From Tagaea sp965279565 (lineage in GTDB: Bacteria > Pseudomonadota > Alphaproteobacteria > CACIAM-22H2): a DNA stretch of 64,000 bases. The notes below the pieces were generated by a model that saw nothing but the letters and a program-made list of their open reading frames with translations, was not told the origin of the DNA and did no database searches. The translations under genes and the position numbers were made by a program. Positions 33,842 to 41,926 of the stretch are shown here, in pieces; position 1 is the first letter of the stretch; each line of letters begins with the position of its first letter. The stretch lies in NCBI GenBank assembly GCA_965279565.1, contig OZ257249.1, positions 1,860,001-1,924,000 of the forward strand. Reading direction: 5' to 3'.

Positions 33842-35454
33842 AGCCGCGTTCGCGGCGCGCGCCGAATTTCCTCGCGATCGCGCTTTCCACCGTCTTCCTC
33901 AACCAGCTTTTCTCGTCGGGCGATTTCGTCGAGCAGAAGCTCCAGCTGCTGCCATCGGCGGTTTCGTTCGAGCTGGTCTTCCTGCTCGTCCTTTTCGCCT
34001 TTTTCGCGCGTGAAGCCCGCCCGCCTTCCTTCGCGATTTGGGCGCTCGCGGCCGCCAGCCTCGCGATCCTCGCGTTGCGTGCGCTGGGTATCGCGATCCC
34101 GTGGTTCTTCGGGCGCGATCTCAACGTCGCGGTCGATTCGCGCTTCGTGCCTGTATTCGCGAAGCTGCTCTACGAGGCCACGCCGCCGGTCGAATTCGGC
34201 CTGCTCGTCGCAGGTGTCTTGGTTGGCCTGCTCGTCGCACTCTCCATCGTCCGGGCCGCTTTCGCCACGCTGTGGCGCGCGATGGCGCTGCGCGGCTGGG
34301 CGGGGCTCGTGCTCGGCCTCGCGGTCCTTGGTGCGGGTTGGTGGACGATGCCCAAGGCGCCGTCCTCGCCCGATCCACGCCCGCCGCTGTCGTTCGACGC
34401 GGGCCGTGCCGTCTTCGCGGCGGCCGATTCGATCCTGCGGGCCGAGGGGATCCGCGGCGAGCATCGTGCGCGAATCGATGCAGCACAGGCGGCACTTCCG
34501 GCGCGCAGCGATTTCGCCCCGCTGGGCAGGCGCAGCGTCGTGCTGATCTTCGTCGAGTCCTACGGGGCCGTCACGGCGCGCGAACCGGCTTTCGCCGCGA
34601 GCCTCGACCCGCTGCGCACACGTCTCGATGCGCGGCTGGAAGCCGCCGGTTTCGCGCGCGCCACCGGCCTGCTGCGTTCGCCGATCACCGGCGGCGGCTC
34701 GTGGATGGCGCACGGCACGCTGCTGGCCGGCGTGCGACTCGCCGCGCAGGACGCGTACGAGGTGATGCTGGTATCCGGTGCGCGCACGCTCGCCCACCGT
34801 TTCGCGGAGGCCGGCTACCGCACGCTGGCGCTGATGCCGCGCATCGACCAGCCATGGCCGGAAGGGAAGCTGCTCGGCTTCGACACGATCCGCCTGCAGC
34901 CCGACCTCGGCTACAAGGGGCCCCGTTTCGCGTGGGAATCGCTGCCCGACCAGTGGGTGCTCGACCATTTCGCCACGACCGACCTCAAGCCTGCACCTCT
35001 CTTCGCCAAGATCGTGCTCGCCTCGAGCCACACGCCGTTCGAGCGCGTGCCCGCCTTCGTCGAGGACTGGACGAAGCTCGCTTCGGGCCGGGCCTATGAC
35101 GGAATGCCGGTAAAGGAGTTCCCGGTGCGGCGCGGCCAGGTCTTCGAGCAGGACGAAGCCTATGTCGCCGCGGTCGCCTATTCGCTCGAGGCCGCGATCC
35201 GCTTCGCGACCGACCGGACCGGCGACGACACGCTGTTCGTTGTGCTGGGCGACCACCAGCCGCCGCTGACGACCGCACGGCGCACCGGCGATTTCTCCGT
35301 CCCCGTGCATGTCTTCTCGCGCGCGTCGGAAATGGTCGTGCCCTTCATGCGGCGCGGCTATGCGCCCGGCCTGCAATTGCCGCCCGGGACTGCGGCGCGG
35401 GGCATGGAAAGCTTCCTTGCCGACTTCCTCGCCGATTTCGGCGGAACGCCGTGA
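33838..35454 (+). CDS. Membrane-anchored sulfatase/phosphoethanolamine-transferase superfamily protein
   Basis: 538 residues. The first 170 residues carry about four or five membrane helices. A periplasmic alkaline-phosphatase-superfamily domain follows. It shows VVLIFVESYGA (first metal residues), a GGSWMAHGTLLAG segment where LtaS/EptA-like enzymes carry the catalytic Ser/Thr, and LGDHQPPL near the end (second metal site). Such enzymes transfer phosphoglycerol or phosphoethanolamine, or cleave sulfate esters. It overlaps the GT2 gene (ATGA) and the next gene, whose product has a CDP-alcohol phosphotransferase domain. A phospholipid head-group transfer onto a glycan is a reasonable guess, not shown. 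Confidence 0.78.
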   Translation: MKPRSRRAPNFLAIALSTVFLNQLFSSGDFVEQKLQLLPSAVSFELVFLLVLFAFFAREARPPSFAIWALAAASLAILALRALGIAIPWFFGRDLNVAVDSRFVPVFAKLLYEATPPVEFGLLVAGVLVGLLVALSIVRAAFATLWRAMALRGWAGLVLGLAVLGAGWWTMPKAPSSPDPRPPLSFDAGRAVFAAADSILRAEGIRGEHRARIDAAQAALPARSDFAPLGRRSVVLIFVESYGAVTAREPAFAASLDPLRTRLDARLEAAGFARATGLLRSPITGGGSWMAHGTLLAGVRLAAQDAYEVMLVSGARTLAHRFAEAGYRTLALMPRIDQPWPEGKLLGFDTIRLQPDLGYKGPRFAWESLPDQWVLDHFATTDLKPAPLFAKIVLASSHTPFERVPAFVEDWTKLASGRAYDGMPVKEFPVRRGQVFEQDEAYVAAVAYSLEAAIRFATDRTGDDTLFVVLGDHQPPLTTARRTGDFSVPVHVFSRASEMVVPFMRRGYAPGLQLPPGTAARGMESFLADFLADFGGTP

Positions 35455-36923
35455 ACCGCAGGCACGGGCTCTCGCTCGTCACGCTCGCCTGCGGCGCGCT
35501 TCTCGTCGTCGCGCAGTCCGTCGTACCGGTCGAGTTTCCCGGCACGCTCGCCGTGTTCGGGTCGTTCCTCGTGCTGTGGCTCGCCGTGCGGCTCGGCCTC
35601 GCCGACCATCCGCACGCCGAATTCGGTCCGGCGAACATGCTGACCTTCGGCCGCGCGACGTTCGTGTGCCTGCTGGCCGGAATCGCGTGCGCGCCCGCAC
35701 TCGATGCGCATGCCCGGTGGATGCTGGTGATTGCGGGAGCGATCGTCCTTGCGCTCGACGGGCTCGACGGCCAGCTCGCGCGCCGGCAGGGATTGGCGTC
35801 AGCCTTCGGTGCGCGTTTCGACATGGAGGTCGATTCGGCCTTCATGCTCGTGCTCTCCATTCTCGCCGCGCGTTTCGGCGAGACGGGGCCGTGGGTTCTC
35901 GCCCTCGGCCTGCCGCGCTACCTGTTCGTCGTCGCAGGCTGGCGCTATCCGTTCCTCGCAGGCGCCCTGCCGCACAGCGAGCGGCGGCGGATCGTCTGCG
36001 TCGTGCAGGGGATTGCCCTGCTGGCAGCACTTGCCCCCGTCGCGGGTTCAGCGCTTGCCGCCGCCACAGGGCTTGCCGTGCTGCTCTGGTCCTTCGCGGT
36101 CGACTGCCTCTGGCTTTGGCGCAATGCCGCGAGCCATGCGCCCGAACCGGTCGCGGGCCGCATCGCCGGCTGGTTGGGCCTGCTGCGTTCGCTGCTGGTC
36201 TATTACGGCATCCCGGGGCGTGCCGCTCGGCTCGACCGGTTCTACGGCCAGTTCGTGCGCGAGGGCGGGCTTGCGTTCGATGTGGGTGCCCATGTCGGCA
36301 ACCGGGTCGCGAGCTGGCGGCGGCTGGGCAGCCGCGTCGTCGCGATCGAACCGCAGCCGCGCTATGCCGATCTTCTGCGCCGCATCTTCGTCGACGATCC
36401 CGCCGTGCGGATCGAGGAATCCCTGCTCGACGCGGCCGAAGGAACGGTCGCCCTCCATCTCAGCGACCGGCATCCCACGCTTGCGACGGCGAGTGCCGAT
36501 TTCATGCGCGACGTGCGCGGGTCGCGGGCCTTCGACGCCGTCGCATGGAACCGCGCGATTCCGGTCGCGGCCACGACGCTCGATGCGCTGGTCGCGCGCG
36601 AAGGGATGCCGGATTTCATCAAGATCGACGTGGAAGGTGCGGAAGCGCGCGTGCTGGCCGGCCTTAGCCGGCCGGTGCCGGCCCTGTCGTTCGAGTATGT
36701 GCCGGCAGCGAAGTCGGCGGCACTCGCCTGCATCGACCGGGTCGCGGAACTGGGCGATTACCGCTTCAACCGGTCGACCGGCGAGACGCACCGGCTGGAG
36801 CTCGACGAATGGACCGACGCGCGCACGATGCGCGCGTGGCTTGCCGCCCTCACGCCGGACGAACCGTCGGGCGACGTCTATGCCGAATGGCAAGGACGTC
36901 GCGATGCCCCACGACCAGACTGA
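35451..36923 (+). CDS. Fusion: CDP-alcohol phosphatidyltransferase domain plus FkbM-type methyltransferase
   Basis: 490 residues from a GTG overlapping the previous stop. Residues about 1-225 are a polytopic membrane domain with a perfect CDP-alcohol phosphotransferase motif (Asp106-Gly107, Ala110-Arg111, Gly120, Asp124, Asp128). Residues about 260-480 form a SAM methyltransferase of the FkbM family: FDVGAHVGNRVASW, VVAIEPQPRYADLL and DFIKIDVEGAEARVLAGL. I do not know of a described protein with this combination. The frame is continuous with no sign of a sequencing join. The end overlaps the convergent methyltransferase gene by 74 bp. Its likely role is to attach a phospho-alcohol to a lipid and O-methylate the product, which is inference. 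Confidence 0.85.
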   Translation: MNRRHGLSLVTLACGALLVVAQSVVPVEFPGTLAVFGSFLVLWLAVRLGLADHPHAEFGPANMLTFGRATFVCLLAGIACAPALDAHARWMLVIAGAIVLALDGLDGQLARRQGLASAFGARFDMEVDSAFMLVLSILAARFGETGPWVLALGLPRYLFVVAGWRYPFLAGALPHSERRRIVCVVQGIALLAALAPVAGSALAAATGLAVLLWSFAVDCLWLWRNAASHAPEPVAGRIAGWLGLLRSLLVYYGIPGRAARLDRFYGQFVREGGLAFDVGAHVGNRVASWRRLGSRVVAIEPQPRYADLLRRIFVDDPAVRIEESLLDAAEGTVALHLSDRHPTLATASADFMRDVRGSRAFDAVAWNRAIPVAATTLDALVAREGMPDFIKIDVEGAEARVLAGLSRPVPALSFEYVPAAKSAALACIDRVAELGDYRFNRSTGETHRLELDEWTDARTMRAWLAALTPDEPSGDVYAEWQGRRDAPRPD

Positions 36924-37614
36924 GCCGGTCGCGCGCGATCTGGTCCCGCCGCGCACCCAGCCATTTCCAGATGTCGAGCGCCGGTTCTTGCTCGGCGACG
37001 GCCTGCGCCATTCCGTCGACCAGTGCGAACAGCAGTGTCCGATCGCGGACCTGCCAGTCGCTGCGCACGACCGTCACGCGATAGCCGGCGCGGGCGGCCA
37101 GTCGCGCGAACGCGAACGGCGCCTCGCCGCCCAATGCGGGTCCAAGTCCCTTCACGCGGCGCTGGTGCCGCGCGAAGGCGCCGAGCACCGCGCCGTCGAG
37201 CGAATGCGGGATCGAGAATTCGTGGCGCCCGTCGACGGCGAGATGCATCAGCAGCGGTCGGCCGCGCGCATGGCGCACGAGACGTGCGAGCCAGGCCGTG
37301 CCGGCAAGATCGATGAGGGCGGTCGATACATAGGCATCGGCCTTGGGCAGGCGGCCGCCGAGCGACATGCGGCGTTTGCGCGCGCGTGGGGCGAGCGACA
37401 GCAGCCGTGCATCGCCATCGACGAGCGTCCATGTCGTTCCCTTCGGCAGGAACGGGCCGAGCCAGCCGGTGAGCGCACCACGCCCGGCGCCCAGATCGGC
37501 GACATGCGCGCGGGCATGCAGTGTGCGTGCGAATGCCTCGGCAAGCGGCCGACTGCGCGCGGCCGCGTCGGCCGGGGCGCGAAGGGCGAGCCAGTCGGCC
37601 GAGAAGCCGGTCAT
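36850..37614 (-). CDS. Class I SAM-dependent methyltransferase of the pterin-like operon
   Basis: 254 residues from the ATG at 37614, which overlaps the upstream glycosyltransferase stop (ATGA). The SAM-binding motif is VADLGAGRGALTGWLGPFL, followed by the TWTLVDGDARLL strand. The rest is not close to a methyltransferase class I can name. It is the last gene of the leftward operon that also holds RibD-like, dehydrogenase, PTPS-like and GT4 genes. A tailoring methylation of the operon's product is therefore the best reading. The last 25 codons lie antisense to the end of the CDP-alcohol/FkbM gene. Confidence 0.8.
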   Translation of the reverse strand: MTGFSADWLALRAPADAAARSRPLAEAFARTLHARAHVADLGAGRGALTGWLGPFLPKGTTWTLVDGDARLLSLAPRARKRRMSLGGRLPKADAYVSTALIDLAGTAWLARLVRHARGRPLLMHLAVDGRHEFSIPHSLDGAVLGAFARHQRRVKGLGPALGGEAPFAFARLAARAGYRVTVVRSDWQVRDRTLLFALVDGMAQAVAEQEPALDIWKWLGARRDQIARDRLSLVVGHRDVLAIRHRRRPTVRPA

Positions 37615-38630
37615 GCCGCAAGCTCCGCGACGGCGCGCCACAGAAGGTCGGCCTGCGTGCGCCAGCCGGGGAAGCGCAGGGAAGCGGCATTGCGCGCGAA
37701 CCGCGTGCGCGCCGGGCCGAGCAGGCGGCGCAGCGCGCGAGCCAGTGCCGCCGGATCGCCGGCACGGACCAGAATGCCCGCGCGTGCGGGCACGACGAGC
37801 GGAACGGCCCCGGCGCGTACGCCGGCGACCGGCAGACCGTGGACGAGCGCTTCGGCGAACGCCATCCCGTAACCTTCGTGGCGCGACGCGAGCGCGAAGA
37901 CGGCGGCCGAACGGTAGTGCCGGCCGAGCCCCGCCATGTCGCTTTCGCCGGCAAGGCGCACGCGCCGTCCGAGGCGCAAGATCCGGATATCGGCGCGCAC
38001 GCGCGCGGCGCAGGCGTGGTCGCGGATCGTCGAGCCGACGCAAAGATTGATCCAGCGCAGGTCACGCAGGCGGGCGAGGGCGCGCAGCAGCGTGCGATGG
38101 TCCTTGCGCGGCGTCAGCGTGGCGACGGTCAGAATCGTGGGCGGATTCCGTCGCACCTTCGGTCCGCGTGCCGCATCCGTGCCCGGATCGACCGAACGGA
38201 TATGCGCGGGCTCGAGACCCATCGCGGCGAGATCGCGTACTGTCGCTCCGCTTGTCGCGACCATGCCGTTGAGTCGGCGCAGCATCGCGGCTTCGCTTGC
38301 GAGCAGCTTATGCGCGGCATCGGGAGCAAGGCCCGTCTCCAGACCCAGCGGATGGTGGACGAGCGCCACGGCGTTCCTCAGCGGCAGCAGGCCTGCGAAG
38401 GCGGGAAGAGCGAGGCCGTCGATCAGGAGGGTTTCGCCGCGCCGGCGACGCGTCACACAGGTGCGCGCGGCGGCGGTCGCCGTCGCATTGGCATCGGGAA
38501 AGCGGCCGGGAAGCTCGACGAGCGTCACGTCGTGGCCGGCCGCGCGCCATTCGCCGAGCATGCGCGCGGCGTAGCGGTAGCCGCCGGTCGCCTGATCGAT
38601 GCGCCCGGGCACGACCAGGCGCAGTTTCAC
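37611..38630 (-). CDS. Family 4 (GT-B) glycosyltransferase of the pterin-like operon
   Basis: 339 residues from a GTG at 38630 overlapping the PTPS-like stop (GTGA). The first residues KLRLVVPGRIDQATGGYRYA match the donor/acceptor-side start of GT4 enzymes. The C-terminal Rossmann half has ILTVATLTPRKDHRTLLRAL and FALASRHEGYGMAFAEALVHGLPVAG, the EGYGxxxxEA-type signature that holds the nucleotide-sugar. It is soluble. Translational coupling to the PTPS-like gene suggests it glycosylates the pterin-like product, as pterin glycosyltransferases do in cyanobacteria. The acceptor is not proven. Confidence 0.87.
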   Translation of the reverse strand: MKLRLVVPGRIDQATGGYRYAARMLGEWRAAGHDVTLVELPGRFPDANATATAAARTCVTRRRRGETLLIDGLALPAFAGLLPLRNAVALVHHPLGLETGLAPDAAHKLLASEAAMLRRLNGMVATSGATVRDLAAMGLEPAHIRSVDPGTDAARGPKVRRNPPTILTVATLTPRKDHRTLLRALARLRDLRWINLCVGSTIRDHACAARVRADIRILRLGRRVRLAGESDMAGLGRHYRSAAVFALASRHEGYGMAFAEALVHGLPVAGVRAGAVPLVVPARAGILVRAGDPAALARALRRLLGPARTRFARNAASLRFPGWRTQADLLWRAVAELAA

Positions 38631-39031
38631 GGCAGGTTCGCCTCGTAGGCGGCCCAGGCCACCGGCGATTCGCGCAACGTGACCTTCATGCTCGCATAGA
38701 CGCCGGCAGTCGCGGAGCCGAGCGCGTCCACCGCCACCTTGCCCTTCAGCAGCTCGAAGACGAGCCCGGCGAGGAACTCGGTCGTCGTGTTCGTGCCCTT
38801 GAGCGGCTCGACATCGTCGAGATTGCGGTAGTCGAGCTCGTCGAGCGATTCGCGCAGCGTGCGGCGCATCAGGCCGATATCGACGATCAGGCCGTCGGCG
38901 TCGAGGCGCTGGCGGCGCAGCTCCCACTCGACCACGAACGTGGCGCCGTGCACGCGCTGTGCGGGCCCGAAGATCTCGCCCTTGAAGGAATGGGCGACCA
39001 TGATGTGGTCCTGGACGGTGAGACTGTACAT
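38627..39031 (-). CDS. Atypical 6-pyruvoyl-tetrahydropterin synthase / QueD-family protein
   Basis: 134 residues, one tunnelling-fold domain. The family pattern is present (YSLTVQDHIMVAHSF, VHGATFVVEWEL, LDYRNLDD, TTTEFLA), with the conserved NTTTE ending that binds the pterin. Two features of true QueD/PTPS are missing. The zinc motif HGH is HGA (His28 kept, Ala30), and there is no catalytic cysteine before it. His9 and His14 are kept. It is therefore a distinct subgroup, unlikely to be the preQ0-pathway QueD. It sits 4 bp after the dehydrogenase gene and is coupled to the GT4 gene. Confidence 0.85.
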   Translation of the reverse strand: MYSLTVQDHIMVAHSFKGEIFGPAQRVHGATFVVEWELRRQRLDADGLIVDIGLMRRTLRESLDELDYRNLDDVEPLKGTNTTTEFLAGLVFELLKGKVAVDALGSATAGVYASMKVTLRESPVAWAAYEANLP

Positions 39032-39035
39032 TTTT

Positions 39036-39992
39036 CTATCCGTACGAAACGAGGGGAAGGGGTGAGGCATCGGGTGCGTCCAGCAAATCCGCATAACGTT
39101 GCGGCAGCTCGGCGAACGGGACGGGTGTGCCGGGATCGAGGCGATAGGCCGGATCGGCGAGCAGGCGCAGGGCCAATGCAAGCCGGTCGGCATGGCTGCG
39201 CGTGGCGCGCCGTGCGGGACTGACGGCGCCGACCTGCGAGGCCGAAATCGTCAGACGCCGCGAATGGAAGGCGCCGCCCAGCGCCACCGGAACCTCGCGC
39301 GTGCCGTACCACGACATCTCGACGATCGTCGCCTCGAAACCGGCCAGCGCGACTGCGCGTTCGAGACCGGCGGCCGTGCCCGAACTGTGGAAGACGAGAT
39401 CGCAGTCGCCGGTACTTTCGTGCGCGACATCCGCGCGGGCGCACGCGGCAGGCGAGGGGTCGAGCCCGGCAATCTCGATGCCCGGGGTCGCCTTCAGCAG
39501 GCGCACGAGGCTGAGGCCGACCGCACCGAGGCCGATGACGGCGACGCGGTCGCCGATGCGCGGCGGATGGTCCCACAGCGCGTTGATCGCGGTCTCGAGA
39601 TGGGCCGCGAGCGGGACAGCCGCATCTGGTACGCCGTCGGGCACGGGAACGGCCATCGCCTTTGGAACGTCGAAGATGTCCTGATGCGGGTGCAGGGCGA
39701 AGACGCGCGTGCCCGGCGAATGGCCGTCGCCTGCCACGACGATGCCGGATGCGCAGTAGCCGTACTTGACCGGGAAGGAAAAGGCGCCGTCCTGGAACGG
39801 GGCGCGCATGCGTTCGTGCTCGCCGGGCGGGACGGCACCGGCGAACACGAGCCGTTCGGTTCCGCGACTGATGCCCGAGAAGCGCGTGCGGATGCGCACA
39901 TGGCCGGGTGCGAGCGGTGCGAGCGCAGTCTCGCGCAACTCGCAGCGCCCGGGTGCGGTCATCCAGAGCGCGCGGGCGCGGTCAGTCGCCAA
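39036..39992 (-). CDS. Medium-chain dehydrogenase of the zinc alcohol dehydrogenase superfamily (BchC-like)
   Basis: 318 residues. The N-terminal catalytic domain has RFSGISRGTERLVFAG and MRAPFQDGAFSFPVKYGYC, very like the start of bacteriochlorophyllide dehydrogenase BchC. The Rossmann domain has VAVIGLGAVGLSLVRLL. The usual catalytic-zinc cysteine and the four-cysteine structural-zinc lobe are absent, so metal use is doubtful. There are no photosynthesis genes nearby. In this operon it probably oxidises or reduces a side chain of the pterin-like intermediate. Its ATG lies within the last codons of the RibD-like gene. Confidence 0.83.
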   Translation of the reverse strand: MATDRARALWMTAPGRCELRETALAPLAPGHVRIRTRFSGISRGTERLVFAGAVPPGEHERMRAPFQDGAFSFPVKYGYCASGIVVAGDGHSPGTRVFALHPHQDIFDVPKAMAVPVPDGVPDAAVPLAAHLETAINALWDHPPRIGDRVAVIGLGAVGLSLVRLLKATPGIEIAGLDPSPAACARADVAHESTGDCDLVFHSSGTAAGLERAVALAGFEATIVEMSWYGTREVPVALGGAFHSRRLTISASQVGAVSPARRATRSHADRLALALRLLADPAYRLDPGTPVPFAELPQRYADLLDAPDASPLPLVSYG

Positions 39993-40857
39993 GGCGGCAC
40001 TCGAACAGCGTGTCGGCGCCGAGCGCGAAGCGCCGCGTGGGCGGGCGCAGCGCGTCGTTCAGGCTTTCGATCGGCGGCAGCGCGATCGACGGGCGGCCGG
40101 AGCCGATCACCATCGGCGCCACCGCGAGCTGCAGCCGGTCGACGCGGCCCGACGTCATGAAATGCGAGACGGTCCGTCCGCCGCCCTCGACGAGGGCGAG
40201 GCGCACGCCGCGCGCGTAAAGGCCGGCGAGGAGTGCTTCGAGATCCATCGCGTCGCCCTTGCGCGGGACGAGCATCGTTTCCGCACCGCCGACCGCGTCG
40301 CCGGGCTGGCAGCGGGCGAGCAGCGTGGGCGCGCGTCCGTCGGTGAATACCTTTCGGTCGGCCGGTGCGCGCGCATCCGGATCGACGACGACGCGCAGGC
40401 GCGTCGTGCCCTCGCAGCGGCGCACGGTCAGCTGCGGATCGTCGAGGGCGACGGTCCCGGCACCCACGATCACGGCATCGGCGAGCGCACGCACGCGATG
40501 CAGGTGGAGGAGGGCGGCCTCGCAGTTGACGTAGTGCGAGTGGCCGGAAAGTGTCGCGATGCGCCCGTCGAGGCTCTGGCCGAGCAGGGCCACGACCATC
40601 GTGCGCCGGGCGGTCGCGCGCGCGGCGACGAGCGGCAGGAAGATCTCGAACACGCTTTCGGCTTCGGGCGTGTACTTGCCGGCGCATTGCCAGCCGCCGT
40701 CCTGCGCAAGGGCAAGCGGCCCGGCGCGGCCGTCGGGCGTGCCGGCGGCCAGAAGCTGGCGCACGAGATTCCACGCGTCCGTCCCGTCGATCGTGCGCGG
40801 GGCGGAGCGGATCGTGACTTGTGTCGGGGCCGAGCCATCCTGCATGGGTTCCGTCAC
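39982..40857 (-). CDS. RibD C-terminal-type (dihydrofolate-reductase-like) reductase
   Basis: 291 residues from the ATG at 40857 (an internal ATG at 40845 is possible). After an N-terminal extension of about 85 residues comes a RibD_C domain: VVALLGQSLDGRIATLSG, RVRALADAVIVGAGTV, DDPQLTVR, and LALVEGGGRTVSHFM. This fold reduces the ribosyl group of pyrimidine intermediates in riboflavin synthesis with NADPH, or serves as an archaeal-type reductase. It lacks the RibD deaminase domain. Lying first (after DUF2842) in an operon with a PTPS homologue, it probably handles a GTP-derived pyrimidine or pterin rather than supplying riboflavin. Confidence 0.85.
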   Translation of the reverse strand: MTEPMQDGSAPTQVTIRSAPRTIDGTDAWNLVRQLLAAGTPDGRAGPLALAQDGGWQCAGKYTPEAESVFEIFLPLVAARATARRTMVVALLGQSLDGRIATLSGHSHYVNCEAALLHLHRVRALADAVIVGAGTVALDDPQLTVRRCEGTTRLRVVVDPDARAPADRKVFTDGRAPTLLARCQPGDAVGGAETMLVPRKGDAMDLEALLAGLYARGVRLALVEGGGRTVSHFMTSGRVDRLQLAVAPMVIGSGRPSIALPPIESLNDALRPPTRRFALGADTLFECRLGD

Positions 40858-40861
40858 GCTA

Positions 40862-41059
40862 TCACAGCGGCCCGCCCGCTCCCCAGCGCAGCAGCCGGCC
40901 GGCGGGCGGTACCCAGGCGATGCCGGCGACCAGGTAGAACACGAGATCGACGGCCCAGTGATCGGGCAGCATCCCGCCCAGCGTCACCGCCAGCGCGACG
41001 TACACCCCCAGGAACACCAGGATGGCGAGAAAACCGAGGGCCGAACGCGTGCTTGGCAT
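40862..41059 (-). CDS. DUF2842 small membrane protein
   Basis: 65 residues, MPSTRSALGFLAILV start, two membrane helices separated by a short loop with DHWAVDLVFYLVAGIAWVPP, ending in LLRWGAGGPL. This matches DUF2842, a small alphaproteobacterial family of unknown function. The stop lies 4 bp before the RibD-like start, so it can be the first gene of the leftward operon. It may also be a chance neighbour with its own role. Only 29 bp separate it from the rightward methyltransferase start. Confidence 0.85.
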   Translation of the reverse strand: MPSTRSALGFLAILVFLGVYVALAVTLGGMLPDHWAVDLVFYLVAGIAWVPPAGRLLRWGAGGPL

Positions 41060-41088
41060 GCGGCATATAAATGTTACGAATGCCGGAA

Positions 41089-41919
41089 ATGTCCAGCCCG
41101 AATGGTCCCCTTTCCGGCTATTACGACCGGCTTTCGCGTTACGGCGCCTTCGCGCGCCTGTTCGGGCGCGACGGCGGTTACGCGAGCTCGACCGTGCACC
41201 GGCTGTTGCTGCCGGACGTGCCGGGCGTCGCTCCCGCCGATGTCGTGCACGAACGCATCGCCGCAAAGATCGCGGCGAACCCGCCCGAACGCGTTTTCGA
41301 CGCTGGCTGCGGCCTTGGCGGGACCAGCTTCCATCTCGCCCGGCGGTTCGGATCGGCGTGCGACGGGGTTACGCTTTCGATGGCGCAGGCGGATCGTGCC
41401 ACCGGCACGGCCGCTGCGCTCGGGCTTGCCGGCAGGTGCCGGTTCCGTGTCGCCAGCTACGACGATCCGCTGCCAGTGGGCCATTACGACCTGATCGTCG
41501 CGATCGAATCGCTCGCCCATTCGCCCGATCCGGCGCGCAGCCTCGCCAATCTCGCGCGCAGCCGTACACCCGGCGGCCGCGTGATCGTCGTCGACGACGT
41601 ACGCGAGCCCGCGGCAAATGCCGCCGACGCGGCCCTTTTCATGGAAGGCTGGCAGGCGCCCGGCTTCCGGACGCGGGACCAATGGCTGGCCGCGTTCGAG
41701 GCCGCCGGTCTGCGACTTGCCGACGAGGAGGATCTCACCGCACGTGTCCCGATCCGGCCCGCCGTCGCGCGCGAGGCGCTGATGGCGCTCAATCACATCG
41801 CGGCGGCGATCCCGCATGCCGGCTGGCGCGGCGTCCTTGCCTCGCATCGCGGGGGGTTGGCGCTGGAACGGCTCTATGCGGCGGGCGGGGCGTCCTATCG
41901 CCTGTTCGTGGCGGTATAG
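41089..41919 (+). CDS. SAM-dependent methyltransferase (UbiE/tocopherol-methyltransferase-like)
   Basis: 276 residues if the ATG at 41089 (MSSPNGPLSGYYDRLS) is used. In-frame ATGs at 41071 and 41080 would leave almost no room for a promoter, and TATAAA at 41066-41071 looks like a -10 box. SAM motif: VFDAGCGLGGTSFHLARR, then LIVAIESLAHSPDPARSLANLAR and GGRVIVVDDV, typical of small-molecule C/O/N-methyltransferases such as UbiE and sterol or tocopherol types. The substrate is unknown. It is divergent from the pterin-like operon and may belong to the same pathway. Confidence 0.82.
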   Translation: MSSPNGPLSGYYDRLSRYGAFARLFGRDGGYASSTVHRLLLPDVPGVAPADVVHERIAAKIAANPPERVFDAGCGLGGTSFHLARRFGSACDGVTLSMAQADRATGTAAALGLAGRCRFRVASYDDPLPVGHYDLIVAIESLAHSPDPARSLANLARSRTPGGRVIVVDDVREPAANAADAALFMEGWQAPGFRTRDQWLAAFEAAGLRLADEEDLTARVPIRPAVAREALMALNHIAAAIPHAGWRGVLASHRGGLALERLYAAGGASYRLFVAV

Positions 41920-41926
41920 TGCCGCC

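Noticed and set aside
36878..38065. A second long minus-strand frame across the GT4 and methyltransferase genes
   Set aside because: It lies in another reading frame, is arginine/serine/proline-rich, and has no domain; the accepted frames show SAM and GT-B motifs.
39036..39992. Bacteriochlorophyll gene bchC and thus a photosynthesis cluster
   Set aside because: Similarity is at superfamily level, and no other photosynthesis gene is in the window. The context is a pterin-like operon.
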